Shown here piece after piece: positions 39,539-50,123 of a DNA stretch of 64,000 nt. Below the pieces are notes generated by a model. The model was not told the DNA's origin. It made no database searches and saw only the letters and a list, made by a program, of their open reading frames with translations. Position 1 is the first letter of the stretch. Each line of letters begins with the position of its first letter. The DNA is from Enterobacteriaceae endosymbiont of Plateumaris sericea (GTDB lineage Bacteria; Pseudomonadota; Gammaproteobacteria; Enterobacterales; Enterobacteriaceae). Location of the stretch: contig NZ_CP046224.1 of assembly GCF_012562605.1 (NCBI RefSeq), positions 254,988 through 318,987 of the forward strand, read 5' to 3'. The position numbers were made by a program, and so were the translations under genes.

Positions 39539-40309
39539 TTAAAAAAATATTTCTTTACCATTTTTTATGAAAAACCAAGATAATGAGTATAATATAATTA
39601 TACCAAATATTAAAATTAAAATAGTAATTAATAAAGAATTATAATGAATACCTAAAAAACTATAACGAAATCCAGAAATAATATAATAAATTGGATTAAT
39701 TTTTAATATTTTTTTCCAAAATGATGGTAATAAAGAAGTTGAATAAAAAACTCCTCCTAAATAAGTTAAAGGAGTTAAGAAAAATGTAGGAATTAAACTT
39801 ATATCATCAAAATCTTTAGCAAAAATAGCATTTAATAGACCAGCTAAAGAAAATAATATAGCAGTTAAAATAGTTATAAAAATAAAAAAATACCAAGAAT
39901 ATATATGTAAAGGTACAAAAAATGTTGATATTAAAGTAACTAATATACAAATAGTAATACTACGTGCTATACCTCCACCAATATAACCAATAATAATAAT
40001 ATGAATTGGTACAGGAGCAATTAATAATTCTTCAATATTATGTTGAAATTTTGATCTAAAAAATGATGAAGCAACATTGGAATATGCATTATTAATAATA
40101 TTCATCATAATTAATCCTGGTATTATAAATTGTATATAACTAAACCCTAAAATATTTTTTATTTGTAATCCAATAATGTTACCAAATATTATAAAATATA
40201 ATGTTATTGTTATAATAGGAGGTATTATAGTTTGTATCCAAATACGAATAAAACGATCTATTTCTTTTTTCCATATAGTTTTTAATGCAATTAAATAACA
40301 ATTAATCAT
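39539..40309 (-). CDS. yadH: ABC-2 type transporter permease YadH
   Basis: YadH is the membrane half of an ABC-2 exporter of unknown substrate. The 256 residues (same length as E. coli) contain six predicted membrane helices and the conserved blocks TLYFIIFGN, FSYIQFIIPGLIMMNIINNAYSNVASSFF (amphipathic and substrate region), RNIEELLIAPVP-like residues and LTPLTYLGGVFYS. AAGGA precedes the ATG. Its ATPase yadG lies 18 bases upstream on the same strand, so the two form a unit. Confidence 0.94.
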   Translation of the reverse strand: MINCYLIALKTIWKKEIDRFIRIWIQTIIPPIITITLYFIIFGNIIGLQIKNILGFSYIQFIIPGLIMMNIINNAYSNVASSFFRSKFQHNIEELLIAPVPIHIIIIGYIGGGIARSITICILVTLISTFFVPLHIYSWYFFIFITILTAILFSLAGLLNAIFAKDFDDISLIPTFFLTPLTYLGGVFYSTSLLPSFWKKILKINPIYYIISGFRYSFLGIHYNSLLITILILIFGIIILYSLSWFFIKNGKEIFF

Positions 40310-40327
40310 ACATATATCCTTATAATT

Positions 40328-41242
40328 TTATTTAATACAATCTAAAAATAATTTTTCAAGTCTATTATATTTATTATTAATACTTATAATTTTAATATTT
40401 TGTTTCGTTAATTGTTCAAAAATATTATTTAATACTTGTTCTTTTAATACTTCTATTTCTAAAATATTATTATCAATTAATTTATATTTAAATTCTTTAA
40501 GAATAGGAATAATTTTATTATCAGAATTATAATTTAATATTAATGTTTCATATTTTAATTGAGATAATAATTTTTTTATAGAAAAATTTTTTATTAATAT
40601 ACCTTTATTCATAATACCTATATTACGACATAATATTTCAGCTTCTTCTAAATAATGAGTAGTTAAAATTATTGTAATACCTTTTTTATAATTTAAATCT
40701 TTTAAAAAAGACCATATATTATGTCTTAATTCAATATCAATTCCAACCGTTGGTTCATCTAAAATTAATAGTTTTGGATCATGAATAAGAGATTTTATTA
40801 TCATTAAACGTCTTTTCATTCCTCCTGATAATATTTGAGCTTTGTTATTTCTTTGTTTCCATAAATTTAATTTATTAAGATATTTTTCAATTTTTATTAA
40901 AGCATATTTTTTTCTTATTCCGTAATAACCTGCCTGATTGATTAATATTTGGATAACAGTTTCAAATGGATTAAAATTAAATTCTTGAGGTACTAATCCT
41001 ATTAATTTTTTAACTTGAAATGTATTTTTTATTAAATCATAATTAAATATATTAATCTTACCTGAAGATTTATTTATTAATGAACTAATAATTTTTATAA
41101 CAGTTGTTTTTCCCGCACCATTAGGTCCAAGTAAAGCATAAAAATCACCTTTTTTAATATTTAAATTAAAATTTTTTAATGCTTGAATTTTATTTGAATA
41201 AATTTTAGATAAATTATTAATTTTTAATGCATATAATGACAT
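40328..41242 (-). CDS. yadG: ABC transporter ATP-binding protein YadG
   Basis: YadG is the ATPase partner of YadH. Walker A GPNGAGKTT at about residues 39-47, the Q-loop in GLVPQEFNFNPFETV, ABC signature LSGGMKRRL, Walker B LLILDEPT and the switch His in TTHYLEEAE are all intact, so it should be active. Length 304 residues (308 in E. coli). The pair is of unknown cargo; its retention in a reduced genome suggests a real export role. Confidence 0.95.
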   Translation of the reverse strand: MSLYALKINNLSKIYSNKIQALKNFNLNIKKGDFYALLGPNGAGKTTVIKIISSLINKSSGKINIFNYDLIKNTFQVKKLIGLVPQEFNFNPFETVIQILINQAGYYGIRKKYALIKIEKYLNKLNLWKQRNNKAQILSGGMKRRLMIIKSLIHDPKLLILDEPTVGIDIELRHNIWSFLKDLNYKKGITIILTTHYLEEAEILCRNIGIMNKGILIKNFSIKKLLSQLKYETLILNYNSDNKIIPILKEFKYKLIDNNILEIEVLKEQVLNNIFEQLTKQNIKIISINNKYNRLEKLFLDCIK

Positions 41243-41287
41243 TATATTTATAACTCTTAATTAAATTTTATATAAATTGAAAATTTA

Positions 41288-41327
41288 AAACGATATGTTA
41301 TATTTTATATAATAAAACATATCGTTT
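41288..41327 (-). terminator. Intrinsic terminator of sodA
   Basis: AAACGATATGTT (41288-41299) and AACATATCGTTT (41316-41327) form a perfect 12-base-pair stem with three G/C pairs and a 16-base A/T loop. It begins 8 bases after the sodA stop and is followed on the minus strand by TTTTAAATTTT. Confidence 0.72.
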
Positions 41328-41335
41328 ATAAAAAA

Positions 41336-41962
41336 TTATATTTCTTTTTTTAAAAATAAATTTTGTACCTTATCCCAATTTAATACATTCCAAAAAGCTT
41401 TAATATATAAAGATCTTTGATTTTGATATTTTAAATAATATGCATGTTCCCATAAATCTAAAGCTATAATAGGATAACCAAAAAACCCATTAATATTTTT
41501 ACCCATTAATGGATGATATTGATTTTGAGTAGTAACTATACTTAAAATATTATTTCTTTTTATTAACCAAACCCATCCTGATCCAAAAAAATTTATAGCT
41601 ATTTTTTCAAATTTCTTTTGAAATTGTTTGAAACTACCAAAAGATTTTACTATAGCATCTTTTATAATATCATTAGGTTGAGTATTTTTTTTTAAAATTT
41701 TCCAAAAAAAACTATGGTTTGCATGACCTCCTGCATTATTACGTAAAAAATTTCTTTGTATAGTTGATAATGGAATAACATCTATCATAGACAATAATTC
41801 ATTTATTGAAATATCTTTTAAATCAATTTTATTAAGAATTAAATTAGTATTATTTACATAATTTTGATGATGTTTTGTATGATGAATTTCCATTGTTTCT
41901 TTATCAAAGAATGGTTCTAATGCAGAATAATTATACGATAAAGATGGTAATTTATAAACCAT
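41336..41962 (-). CDS. sodA: Superoxide dismutase, Mn-type (SodA)
   Basis: SodA removes superoxide in the cytosol. Metal ligands are in place: His in [13 protein letters not shown], His in ANHSFFW, and Asp/His in [14 protein letters not shown]. The GGHANHS sequence and the Gln in [11 protein letters not shown] are those of the Mn rather than Fe enzyme, and overall it follows E. coli SodA closely (208 residues). AAGGA precedes the ATG. It is the only oxidative-stress gene seen in the window. Confidence 0.95.
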   Translation of the reverse strand: MVYKLPSLSYNYSALEPFFDKETMEIHHTKHHQNYVNNTNLILNKIDLKDISINELLSMIDVIPLSTIQRNFLRNNAGGHANHSFFWKILKKNTQPNDIIKDAIVKSFGSFKQFQKKFEKIAINFFGSGWVWLIKRNNILSIVTTQNQYHPLMGKNINGFFGYPIIALDLWEHAYYLKYQNQRSLYIKAFWNVLNWDKVQNLFLKKEI

Positions 41963-41991
41963 ATAAATAATTCCTTTATAAAATATATTAT

Positions 41992-42816
41992 TTAAAAATA
42001 ATTATTTGTTTTAAATTTTTTTAATATTAATGTAGTATTAGGCATAATTCCATGCCATAAAAAAAATGAATAAGCTGCTTGTTCTATTAACATACCTAAA
42101 CCATCAGATATTTTTTTTGCCCCATGATATAAACACCAATCTAAAAATGGTGTAATTTTATTACTATAAAATAAATCATAACAAAAAACATTAGAATGAA
42201 TAATACTAGAAGAAATATTTGGAATAACACCTTTAATACTACTAGATGTTGCATTTATTATTAAATCATAATTTATTTTTTTATTATTAATATCCTCTAT
42301 TTTAATAATATTAATATTTTTTTTATTATTAAAATATTTTAAAAGATGACAAGATTTTTTATAAGTACGATTAGTTATCATAATTGTACAACCAAAATTA
42401 ATAAGAGGATATATAATTCCTTGAGCAGCTCCTCCAGCACCTATTAATAATATATTACTATTTTTATAAATAAAATTAATTCTTTTTAAATCTTTTAATA
42501 AACCAATACCATCAGTATTATCTCCTAATATTTGATTTTTTTTAGTAATTTTTAACGTATTAACTACACCACTATTAATTCCCCTTTGTGTTAATAAATC
42601 ACATATATTATACGCCATTTTTTTAAATGGAACAGTAATATTAGCTCCTAAACCACCATTTTTAAAAAAATGATTAATTACATTATTAAAATTATTAATG
42701 GGAACATATATTTTTTCATATTGTTGTACAATATTTAATTGATTAGCAAATAATTTATGTATTATAGGAGATTTACTATGTTTTATAGGATTGCCAAAAA
42801 TAGCAAATATTTTCAT
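41992..42816 (-). CDS. aroE: Shikimate dehydrogenase
   Basis: AroE reduces 3-dehydroshikimate to shikimate with NADPH in the route to chorismate and the aromatic amino acids. The 274 residues show the substrate site [23 protein letters not shown] with the catalytic Lys, the [12 protein letters not shown] motif, the glycine-rich [10 protein letters not shown] loop, TNRTYKK and [11 protein letters not shown]. It is cotranscribed with tsaC upstream, as in E. coli. Other aro genes are outside the window; in insect symbionts this pathway often feeds the host. Confidence 0.96.
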   Translation of the reverse strand: MKIFAIFGNPIKHSKSPIIHKLFANQLNIVQQYEKIYVPINNFNNVINHFFKNGGLGANITVPFKKMAYNICDLLTQRGINSGVVNTLKITKKNQILGDNTDGIGLLKDLKRINFIYKNSNILLIGAGGAAQGIIYPLINFGCTIMITNRTYKKSCHLLKYFNNKKNINIIKIEDINNKKINYDLIINATSSSIKGVIPNISSSIIHSNVFCYDLFYSNKITPFLDWCLYHGAKKISDGLGMLIEQAAYSFFLWHGIMPNTTLILKKFKTNNYF

Positions 42817-42838
42817 ATTTATATTACTTCTTCTTGTT

Positions 42839-43390
42839 CTATCCTTTACGAATAATTTTATTTGTTAGACTATCTCTAATTTCAGATGGTTTTTTATATC
42901 CTCCAGTAGTACCATTTAAAATTAATATTTTTTTTTTAAAATAATAGTTAATTTCATGAGGATATAAACATGGTTTATAACCAGTTATGTTTGCACTAGT
43001 AGAAATAATTGGTTTACCATAAAAATAACATAACTTATTAATAGGATAATAATTAGTTATACGAATGGCTATTGAATTAAAATTCCCAGTTAACCAATAA
43101 GGAGTTTTTAATGATACAGGTATAGTCCATGTTATAAATTTTGAACATGTTGATAAAATCATATTAATTTGTTTTAAAGATAATTTTGTTTCATCTATAT
43201 AAGATAATATTTGTTTGTAATTTGAAGCAAGTAAAATAAATCCTTTATTAACATTTCGTTTTTTAATAGATAATAATTTATATACTGCATTTTTATTATC
43301 AGGATCACACCCTAAACCGAATGAAGATTCAGTCGGATAAGCAATTATTTTACCTGATTTTAATGCATTAATAAATATATTAAGATTCAT
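42839..43390 (-). CDS. tsaC: Threonylcarbamoyl-AMP synthase TsaC (YrdC)
   Basis: TsaC makes threonylcarbamoyl-AMP from threonine, bicarbonate and ATP, the donor that TsaD (29768) uses to form t6A37. The YrdC fold is clear: AYPTESSFGLGCDP, KGFILLASNY, TPYWLTG, IAIRITNY, PIISTSANITG and PSEIRDSLT near the end. Length 183 residues. Its stop is TAG, one of few not TAA. It precedes aroE by 22 bases, as in E. coli after loss of the intervening genes. Confidence 0.95.
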   Translation of the reverse strand: MNLNIFINALKSGKIIAYPTESSFGLGCDPDNKNAVYKLLSIKKRNVNKGFILLASNYKQILSYIDETKLSLKQINMILSTCSKFITWTIPVSLKTPYWLTGNFNSIAIRITNYYPINKLCYFYGKPIISTSANITGYKPCLYPHEINYYFKKKILILNGTTGGYKKPSEIRDSLTNKIIRKG

Positions 43391-43411
43391 AAGTTAATTA
43401 AATTTATAAAT

Positions 43412-43445
43412 TATAATTAATAATTATATACAATTATTAATTGTA
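43412..43445. repeat. Inverted repeat between divergent tsaC and def
   Basis: Arms 43412-43425 and 43432-43445 pair over 14 positions with one T-G wobble and a 6-base loop (ATATAC). Because the flanking genes diverge it is not a terminator of either; it could be an operator, part of a leader, or chance. Confidence 0.3.
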
Positions 43446-43554
43446 TAAAATTTCATTTTATCATATAATTATCTTTTAATAAAAAACATATTTATAAAAT
43501 AAGTAAAATAAATTCAAAATAAAATAATTAAATAATTTTTTATATAAGATTATT

Positions 43555-44088
43555 ATGCCAATATTAAAATTATTATATTTTCCAAATGATGAATTACGTA
43601 TTATAGCTAAACCCGTAAAAACAATAGATAATAAAATAAAATTATTAATTAATAATATGATTCAAATTATGTATAAAAAAGGAGGTATAGGATTAGCAGC
43701 AACACAATTAGGAATACATAAACGTATTATAATAATAGATTTATCAAATAAAAAAAATAGTCCCTTAATTTTTATTAACCCAAAATTAACTATACAAAAT
43801 AAAATTAAAATTAGTAATGAAGAAGGATGTTTATCTATTCCTAAACAAAAATATTCTATTTATAGATATAAAACAATAAAAGTAAAAGCAAAAAATTTAG
43901 TTAATAAAAACTTTGAAATAGAAGCTAATGATTTACTATCTTATTGTTTACAACATGAAATTGATCATTTAAATGGAATTTTATTCATTGATTATTTATC
44001 AAATTTTAAATATCAAAGAATATATCAAAAAATGGAAAAATTATATCAAAAGAAAATACGTTATAAAAAAAATACAATTACATTATAA
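43555..44088 (+). CDS. def: Peptide deformylase
   Basis: Def removes the formyl group from nascent N-formylmethionine. The three family motifs are present: GIGLAATQLG, EEGCLSIP with the metal Cys, and the QHEIDHLNG metal-binding HExxH. Length 177 residues with a Lys-rich C-terminal helix. It is directly upstream of fmt (15 bases), so formylation and deformylation are paired as in E. coli. Map at 24778 completes N-terminal processing. Confidence 0.97.
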   Translation: MPILKLLYFPNDELRIIAKPVKTIDNKIKLLINNMIQIMYKKGGIGLAATQLGIHKRIIIIDLSNKKNSPLIFINPKLTIQNKIKISNEEGCLSIPKQKYSIYRYKTIKVKAKNLVNKNFEIEANDLLSYCLQHEIDHLNGILFIDYLSNFKYQRIYQKMEKLYQKKIRYKKNTITL

Positions 44089-44103
44089 TTTTAATGAATA
44101 AAA

Positions 44104-45060
44104 ATGAAAATTATTTTTATGGGTACATCTAATTTTGCTGTTTTTCATTTAAAAGAATTATTAAAATATTATCAAATAGTTTGTGTTATTACTAAACCAG
44201 ATAGTTATTCTAATAGAGGACATAAATTAACTTTTAATCCAATTAAAAATTTTCTTTTAAAATATAAAATTAATATTTTACAACCTTTATCCTTAAATAC
44301 TAAAGATTTTCTTAATAAAATATTAAAATATCATTTTGATATAATTATTGTAGTAGATTACGGATTATTAATACCTTCTACTATTTTAAAAATACCAAAA
44401 TTAGGATGTATTAATGTACATGCATCATTATTACCTAGATGGAGGGGTGCGGCTCCAATACAAAGAGCATTATATGAAAATGACTCTAAAACTGGAATTA
44501 GTATTATTAAAATGAATAATTTTTTAGATAAAGGAGATATCATATATCAAAAAAAATGTAATATTAATTCAAATGATACATATGGTACTTTATACAAAAA
44601 ATTATCCATATTAGGTATAAAAAGCCTTTTATATGTTTTAAATATATTTATTTGTAAAAAACATATAAAATTAAAACCTCAAAATGAATATAATATTCAA
44701 GCAACATATGCTAATAAAATTTTAAAAAAAGAAAGTAAAATAAATTGGTATTTACCAGCAAAAAAAATTGAGTGTATGATTCGTGCTTTTAATCCATATC
44801 CAGGAACATATTTTTTTTTAAATAATGAAAGATTTAAAATATGGCATGCAGAAATAATAAATTATAACATTAATAATAATAATATTATTCCAGGTGAAAT
44901 ATTATTTATCAATGATAATAGTATTAATATAAGTACAATAAATAAAATTTTAAAAATTAAAATAATTCAACCAAGTGGTAGAGTACCAATGAATATTAAA
45001 GATTTTTTAAATAATACAAAATATGTTAAACTTTTTTCTAAAGGTAAAATTTTACAATAG
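44104..45060 (+). CDS. fmt: Methionyl-tRNA formyltransferase
   Basis: Fmt formylates initiator Met-tRNA with 10-formyltetrahydrofolate. The 318 residues contain FMGTSNFAV, the catalytic block NVHASLLPRWRGAAPIQRA (Asn, His), ISIIKMNNFLDKGDI with the catalytic Asp, and a C-terminal tRNA-binding OB-like domain with INWYLPAKKIECMIRAFNPYPG. Stop is TAG. Follows def, convergent with rplQ. Confidence 0.97.
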   Translation: MKIIFMGTSNFAVFHLKELLKYYQIVCVITKPDSYSNRGHKLTFNPIKNFLLKYKINILQPLSLNTKDFLNKILKYHFDIIIVVDYGLLIPSTILKIPKLGCINVHASLLPRWRGAAPIQRALYENDSKTGISIIKMNNFLDKGDIIYQKKCNINSNDTYGTLYKKLSILGIKSLLYVLNIFICKKHIKLKPQNEYNIQATYANKILKKESKINWYLPAKKIECMIRAFNPYPGTYFFLNNERFKIWHAEIINYNINNNNIIPGEILFINDNSINISTINKILKIKIIQPSGRVPMNIKDFLNNTKYVKLFSKGKILQ

Positions 45061-45069
45061 TTTAAATAA

Positions 45070-45453
45070 TTATTTATTATTTTCATTAACTATTATCTTT
45101 CTTTGCATTAATTCTATATATGACATAGGAGCTTTATCACCATTACGAAATCCACATTTTATTATACGTGTATATCCTCCTAATCTATTTTTAAATCTTG
45201 GTGCTATAAAATTAAATAATTTTATTAAATTTTTTTTATTATTTATACGTGTACGAATTAATCTTTTATTAGATACATTATTATTTTTTGCTATTGTTAT
45301 TAATGGTTCTATTGTTCTTCTTAATTCTTTTGCTTTCACAGTTGTAGTTTTAATAATTTCATATTGTATTAAAGAATTAGTCATGTTTCGTAACATAGAT
45401 TTACGATGACTACTAGTTCTATTTAAATGACGACCTATTTTACGATGACGCAT
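45070..45453 (-). CDS. rplQ: 50S ribosomal protein L17
   Basis: L17 borders the peptide exit tunnel. The 127 residues start [20 protein letters not shown] and keep [20 protein letters not shown] and [19 protein letters not shown]. It is the last gene of the alpha operon, after rpoA, and only 9 bases separate it from convergent fmt; no terminator stem is evident there. Confidence 0.98.
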   Translation of the reverse strand: MRHRKIGRHLNRTSSHRKSMLRNMTNSLIQYEIIKTTTVKAKELRRTIEPLITIAKNNNVSNKRLIRTRINNKKNLIKLFNFIAPRFKNRLGGYTRIIKCGFRNGDKAPMSYIELMQRKIIVNENNK

Positions 45454-45499
45454 ATAATATTACCTTTAATATTGAAAAAAATTAAAATATAAAAAATTA

Positions 45500-46492
45500 T
45501 TACTTATCAATTATAATTGGTGGCCAATTTTTTAAACGCATACCTAATGATAAACCTTTAGAAGCTAAAATATCTTTAATTTCTGTTAAAGATTTTTTTC
45601 CTAAATTCGGAGTTTTGAGTAATTCAACTTCAGTACGTTGTACTAAATCACCTATAAATTGTATAGATTCTGTTTTTAAACAATTAGCAGATCTTACAGT
45701 TAATTCTAAATCATCTACAGGACGTAATAAAATAGGATCAAATTCAGGTTTTTCTTCTTTAACTTCTTGTTGATGTATATCACGTAAATAAACAAAAGCT
45801 TCTAATTGTTCTGAAAGAATTGTAGCAGCTTTTCTTATTGCTTCTTCTGGGTCTATAGTACCATTAGTTTCCATTTCTATTATTAATTTATCTAAATCTG
45901 TTCTTTGTTCTACTCTTGCAGCTTCAACATTATATATTATTCGTTCAATTGGACTATAACATGCATCGACTAATAGTCGTCCTATTGGACGATTATCATA
46001 TTCTTCACAATGAATTTTAGTATATGCAGCAACATATCCTCGACCTAATTCAATTTTAATTTTCATATTTATTGAAACATTTTTATCTGTTAAATTACAA
46101 ATAATATATTCTGGATTAATTAATTCAATATCATTTCCATAATTTAAATCAGCTGCTATAACAGGACCTATTCCTGATTTATTTAAAGTTAAAATCACTT
46201 CATTTTTATTACTCTTAACTTTAATAGCTAATTTTTTTAAATTTAATAAAATTTCAATAATATCCTCTTGTACTCCTTCTTTAGTACTATATTCATGTAA
46301 TATTCCTTCAATTTCTACTTCAGTAACTGCATATCCTGGCATGGAAGATAATAAAATACGTCTTAATGCATTGCCAAGTGTATGTCCAAAACCTCTTTCT
46401 AAAGGTTCAAGAGTAACACTAATAGTGTTTTTATTAATTTTTTTAATATCAACTAAACGAGGTTTTAAAAATTCAGTTACAGAGTTATGCAT
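45500..46492 (-). CDS. rpoA: RNA polymerase alpha subunit
   Basis: RpoA dimerises to start RNA polymerase assembly. The 330 residues show the N-terminal domain ([26 protein letters not shown]), the beta/beta'-contact region, a linker, and the full C-terminal domain ([17 protein letters not shown] and [13 protein letters not shown]) that binds UP elements and activators. It is full length, so activator and UP-element contacts may still matter. Order rpsM-rpsK-rpsD-rpoA-rplQ is ancestral. Confidence 0.99.
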   Translation of the reverse strand: MHNSVTEFLKPRLVDIKKINKNTISVTLEPLERGFGHTLGNALRRILLSSMPGYAVTEVEIEGILHEYSTKEGVQEDIIEILLNLKKLAIKVKSNKNEVILTLNKSGIGPVIAADLNYGNDIELINPEYIICNLTDKNVSINMKIKIELGRGYVAAYTKIHCEEYDNRPIGRLLVDACYSPIERIIYNVEAARVEQRTDLDKLIIEMETNGTIDPEEAIRKAATILSEQLEAFVYLRDIHQQEVKEEKPEFDPILLRPVDDLELTVRSANCLKTESIQFIGDLVQRTEVELLKTPNLGKKSLTEIKDILASKGLSLGMRLKNWPPIIIDK

Positions 46493-46516
46493 TTATAATC
46501 TCTCAATTTTATAAAA

Positions 46517-47137
46517 TTATTTTGAATATAATTCAATTATTAAATGTTCATTAATATCTGATGATAAATCAGAACGTTTTGGAATATATTTAAATATACC
46601 TTCCATTTTATTAATATCAACCTCTAACCAATTTGATTTTTCACGTTGGTTATAAAGTTCTATAGCAGCTTTTATTCTTATTTGTTTTTTTGATTTTTCA
46701 CATATTTTTATTTTATCATTAATATTTAATTGATAAGAAGGTATTGTAACAATACGATTATTAATTTTTATTGATTTATGAGATATAAGCTGTCTTGCTT
46801 CTGATCTAGTAACACTAAATCCCATTCTATATAAAATATTATCAAATCTTTTTTCTAATAAACATAATAAATTAAACCCTGTGTTTCCTTTTAATCTTAA
46901 TGCTTTTTTGTAATAATTACGAAATTGTTTTTCTAATATACCATATATACGACGAACTTTTTGTTTTTCTCTTAATTGAATTCCATAATCGGACAATCTA
47001 GATTTTTTCATACCATGTTGTCCAGGAGTTTGTTCTATTTTACATTTTGAATCAATATTGCGAATATTAGATTTTAAAAATAAATCTGTACCTTCTCTTC
47101 TACTTAATTTTAATTTAGGTCCTAAATATTTAGCCAT
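46517..47137 (-). CDS. rpsD: 30S ribosomal protein S4
   Basis: S4 nucleates 30S assembly and, in E. coli, represses the alpha operon. The 206 residues start [16 protein letters not shown] and include the S4 RNA-binding domain ([23 protein letters not shown]). Length equals E. coli. Located between rpsK and rpoA. Confidence 0.98.
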   Translation of the reverse strand: MAKYLGPKLKLSRREGTDLFLKSNIRNIDSKCKIEQTPGQHGMKKSRLSDYGIQLREKQKVRRIYGILEKQFRNYYKKALRLKGNTGFNLLCLLEKRFDNILYRMGFSVTRSEARQLISHKSIKINNRIVTIPSYQLNINDKIKICEKSKKQIRIKAAIELYNQREKSNWLEVDINKMEGIFKYIPKRSDLSSDINEHLIIELYSK

Positions 47138-47155
47138 TTTAATCTCTTTAATATA

Positions 47156-47548
47156 TTATACTCTTCTTCTTTTTGGAGGACGACAACCATTATGAGGTAT
47201 TGGTGTAATATCAGTAATATTTGTAATACGAAAACCAGCATTATTTAATGCTCTAATTGTTGATTCTCTTCCTGGACCTGGTCCTTTTACCATAACTTCA
47301 AGATTTTTTATACCATAATCTTTTACAAATTCAGCACAACGTTCTGCTGCTACTTGTGCAGCAAATGGTGTTGATTTACGAGAACCTCTAAATCCAGAAC
47401 CTCCTGCTGTAGCACAACCTAATGAATTTCCTTGTCTATCTGTAATAGTAACGATAGTATTATTAAAAGATGCATGTATATGAGCAATACCATCTATTAT
47501 TTGTTTTTTAATATTTTTTTTAAATTTAGAAACTTGTTTTTTTTTCAT
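47156..47548 (-). CDS. rpsK: 30S ribosomal protein S11
   Basis: S11 lies on the 30S platform near the E site. The 130 residues keep [48 protein letters not shown] and the C-terminal [12 protein letters not shown]. Placed between rpsM and rpsD in the alpha operon. Confidence 0.98.
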   Translation of the reverse strand: MKKKQVSKFKKNIKKQIIDGIAHIHASFNNTIVTITDRQGNSLGCATAGGSGFRGSRKSTPFAAQVAAERCAEFVKDYGIKNLEVMVKGPGPGRESTIRALNNAGFRITNITDITPIPHNGCRPPKRRRV

Positions 47549-47569
47549 TTTAATATCTCAATAAAATTA

Positions 47570-47926
47570 TTATTTTTTAAAAATTTTACGAAATTTTTTT
47601 CTAGTATGTGCATTTGTTTTAGTACGTTGTCCCCTTACTGGTAAACCTTTACGATGTCTTAATCCTCGATAACATCCTAAATCAATTAATCTCTTAATAT
47701 TTAAATTAATTTCTCTTCTTAAATCTCCCTCTATAGTAAATTTAGATACTTCTTCTCGTAATAAATCTATTTGTTTTTCTGATAATAAACTTACTTTAGT
47801 ATACTGACTAATATTCATCATTTTACAAATATGTATAGAATGAGAATTTCCAATACCATAAATATATTGTAATGCTATTCTAATATGTTTATTATTAGGA
47901 ATATTAATTCCGGCTATACGAGCCAC
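47570..47926 (-). CDS. rpsM: 30S ribosomal protein S13
   Basis: S13 contacts the 50S subunit and P-site tRNA. The 118 residues begin [10 protein letters not shown] and hold [25 protein letters not shown] and [31 protein letters not shown] sequence. First gene of the alpha operon, about 70 bases after rpmJ. Confidence 0.98.
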   Translation of the reverse strand: MARIAGINIPNNKHIRIALQYIYGIGNSHSIHICKMMNISQYTKVSLLSEKQIDLLREEVSKFTIEGDLRREINLNIKRLIDLGCYRGLRHRKGLPVRGQRTKTNAHTRKKFRKIFKK

Positions 47927-47997
47927 ATTTACTCCTTTAATTTATAAAAAAATAGTTATATTCTAATTTATATAATATAATTAATAATTATTAAAAT

Positions 47998-48114
47998 TTA
48001 ACCTTGACGTTGTTTATGTTTAGGATCTTTTTTACAAAAAACACGAATTACCCTATTACGACGAATAATTTTACAATCACGACATAATCTTTTAACAGAA
48101 GCACGTACTTTCAT
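47998..48114 (-). CDS. rpmJ: 50S ribosomal protein L36
   Basis: A 38-residue protein read directly from the sequence: it starts [19 protein letters not shown] and ends KHKQRQG, as in E. coli. The zinc ligands CRDC, a third Cys and the His in PKH are retained (the zinc-containing L36 form). It lies between secY and rpsM, its usual place. Confidence 0.97.
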   Translation of the reverse strand: MKVRASVKRLCRDCKIIRRNRVIRVFCKKDPKHKQRQG

Positions 48115-48177
48115 AGTATAATACATATCCTTTTTATAAAAATAAATTTTAAATTTAATATTTTATTTTTAAATTTA

Positions 48178-49500
48178 CTATTTTAAATTAATTTTTTTTA
48201 ACATGGATTCATATTGAGTTGACATAATTAATGTCTGTATTTGAGTTATAAAATCCATAATAACTACCACTACTATTAATAATGATGTACCACCAAAATA
48301 AAAAGGAACATTTATTATGTTACGTAAAAATTCAGGTATTAAACATATAAAACTAATATATATTCCTCCTGTTAATGTTAATCTTAAAATAATTTTTTTA
48401 ATATATTTTGCAGTTTGTTCTCCTGGACGTATACCAGGAATATATGCTCCTGATTTTTTTAAATTATCTGCTGTTTCTTTTGGATTAAATACCAACATAG
48501 TATAAAAAAAACAAAAAAACATAATTAGTAAAACATATAATATCATATAAAATATTTGTTTAGGTTGTAAAATAACAGCAATATTTTTAAGCCATTCCCA
48601 TCCTGTACTACTTCCAAACCAAGATATTATTGTTACAAAAAATAAAATAATGCTAGAAGAAAATATTGCAGGTATTACCCCAGACATATTAATTTTTAAT
48701 GGTAAATGAGTGGTTTGCTGTTTATATATATTTCTTCCATTATATCTTTTAGCATAATTAACTGTTATTTTTCTTTGGCCTCTTTCCATAAAAACAACAA
48801 AAAAAGTAATAATAAATATTATTATTAAAATTATTAATACTATAAAAAAATTTAAATCACCTTCTTTAACTTGTTCTATTGTATGTCCAATAGCAGATGG
48901 TAAACTAGAAATAATACCTATAACAATAATCATTGAAATCCCATTACCAATTCCTTTATTTGTAATTTGTTCTCCTAACCACATTAAAAATATAGTTCCT
49001 GTAACTAAACTTAACACAGAAATACAAAAAAAGTATAATCCAGGATTTAAAATTAAATTTTGCATTCCTGACATTTTAGGTAATCCTGTTACTATTCCTA
49101 TAGATTGTATAATTGACAAAACTAATGTAGTATATTTAGTATACATATTAATTTTACGTCTACCAGTCTCCCCTTCTTTTTTTAAAGAAATTAATTTAGG
49201 ATGAAGAACACTTAATAATTGTAGTATAATAGATGCTGAAATATATGGCATAATTCCTAAAGCTAAAATAGAAGCTCTACTTAAAGCTCCACCAGAAAAC
49301 ATATTAAACATATCAATAATAGTACCATTTTGATTTTTAATTAATTTATTTAATATATTTAAATTTATGCCAGGTATAGGTATAAAAGATCCTATACGAA
49401 AAATAATTAAAGCACTAATTAAAAATATGAATCTTTGTTTTAATTCACTAAAACCTTTTTTAGTACTTTGAAAATCTAATTTAGAAAATGGTTTTATCAT
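48178..49500 (-). CDS. secY: Protein translocase subunit SecY
   Basis: SecY is the pore of the inner-membrane Sec translocon. The 440 residues contain ten predicted membrane helices, [16 protein letters not shown] at the N-terminus, [13 protein letters not shown], the plug region [27 protein letters not shown], and the cytoplasmic loops with [12 protein letters not shown] that contact SecA and the ribosome. It serves export of Skp and BamA and insertion of RseP, UppP and YadH. It follows rplO by 7 bases. Confidence 0.98.
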   Translation of the reverse strand: MIKPFSKLDFQSTKKGFSELKQRFIFLISALIIFRIGSFIPIPGINLNILNKLIKNQNGTIIDMFNMFSGGALSRASILALGIMPYISASIILQLLSVLHPKLISLKKEGETGRRKINMYTKYTTLVLSIIQSIGIVTGLPKMSGMQNLILNPGLYFFCISVLSLVTGTIFLMWLGEQITNKGIGNGISMIIVIGIISSLPSAIGHTIEQVKEGDLNFFIVLIILIIIFIITFFVVFMERGQRKITVNYAKRYNGRNIYKQQTTHLPLKINMSGVIPAIFSSSIILFFVTIISWFGSSTGWEWLKNIAVILQPKQIFYMILYVLLIMFFCFFYTMLVFNPKETADNLKKSGAYIPGIRPGEQTAKYIKKIILRLTLTGGIYISFICLIPEFLRNIINVPFYFGGTSLLIVVVVIMDFITQIQTLIMSTQYESMLKKINLK

Positions 49501-49507
49501 TGATTTT

Positions 49508-49942
49508 TTATTCCTCTATTTTTCCACCTAATTTTTCAATAGAAATTTTTGCATTTTTTGTACAACGTAATTTAAAAATTTTTATTGGTATAAAAATTTT
49601 TCCAGTATTTATAATTTTAACATATTTAATTTTTTTACTAATAACTTTAAATCGTTTTAAAGTATTTAAATCAATAATATCACTTTTAATTTTATTTAAA
49701 TCACTTAATTTAATTTCTTTATAAAAAATTTTTTTACGTGATTGAAAACCAAATTTTGGTAATCTTCTATGTAAAGGGGTTTGTCCTCCTTCAAAAGACT
49801 TATTTATTTTACAACCAGAACGAGATTTTTGACCTTTATGACCTCTACCACTAGTTTTTCCTAATCCAGAACCTATACCACGTCCTAAACGTTTTTTATA
49901 ACTTTTAGAACCTAAAGAAGGAGATAAAGTATTTAAATACAT
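49508..49942 (-). CDS. rplO: 50S ribosomal protein L15
   Basis: L15 is a late-assembly protein of the 50S core. The 144 residues begin [20 protein letters not shown] and keep [24 protein letters not shown] and [17 protein letters not shown]. It starts one base after the rpmD stop and precedes secY, the spc order. Confidence 0.98.
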   Translation of the reverse strand: MYLNTLSPSLGSKSYKKRLGRGIGSGLGKTSGRGHKGQKSRSGCKINKSFEGGQTPLHRRLPKFGFQSRKKIFYKEIKLSDLNKIKSDIIDLNTLKRFKVISKKIKYVKIINTGKIFIPIKIFKLRCTKNAKISIEKLGGKIEE

Positions 49943-49943
49943 T

Positions 49944-50123
49944 TTAATTACCTATTTTAAGCATATAAAAAATTTTTTTAATCATACCAAGAATTATAGG
50001 GGTTTTTTTTTTTATTACTGTATGTCCAATATGTTTTAGTCCTAAACTAGTTAAAATTGCTTTATGTTTTGGTATTCTTCCTATGGAACTTTTAATTTGT
50101 GTAATTTTAATATTTTCTAACAT
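49944..50123 (-). CDS. rpmD: 50S ribosomal protein L30
   Basis: Translating the minus strand from the ATG at 50123 gives 59 residues ([20 protein letters not shown], then [11 protein letters not shown] and TPIILGM), the same length as E. coli L30. AGGA lies 9 bases upstream of the start. A run of eleven A (50013-50003) is read in frame here without disruption. Its 5' end overlaps the 3' end of rpsE by 17 bases. Confidence 0.96.
   Translation of the reverse strand: MLENIKITQIKSSIGRIPKHKAILTSLGLKHIGHTVIKKKTPIILGMIKKIFYMLKIGN

Noticed and set aside
50003..50013. Run of eleven A in rpmD as a second slippage site
   Set aside because: The L30 frame continues correctly through it and matches E. 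coli on both sides with normal length, so no shift is needed.
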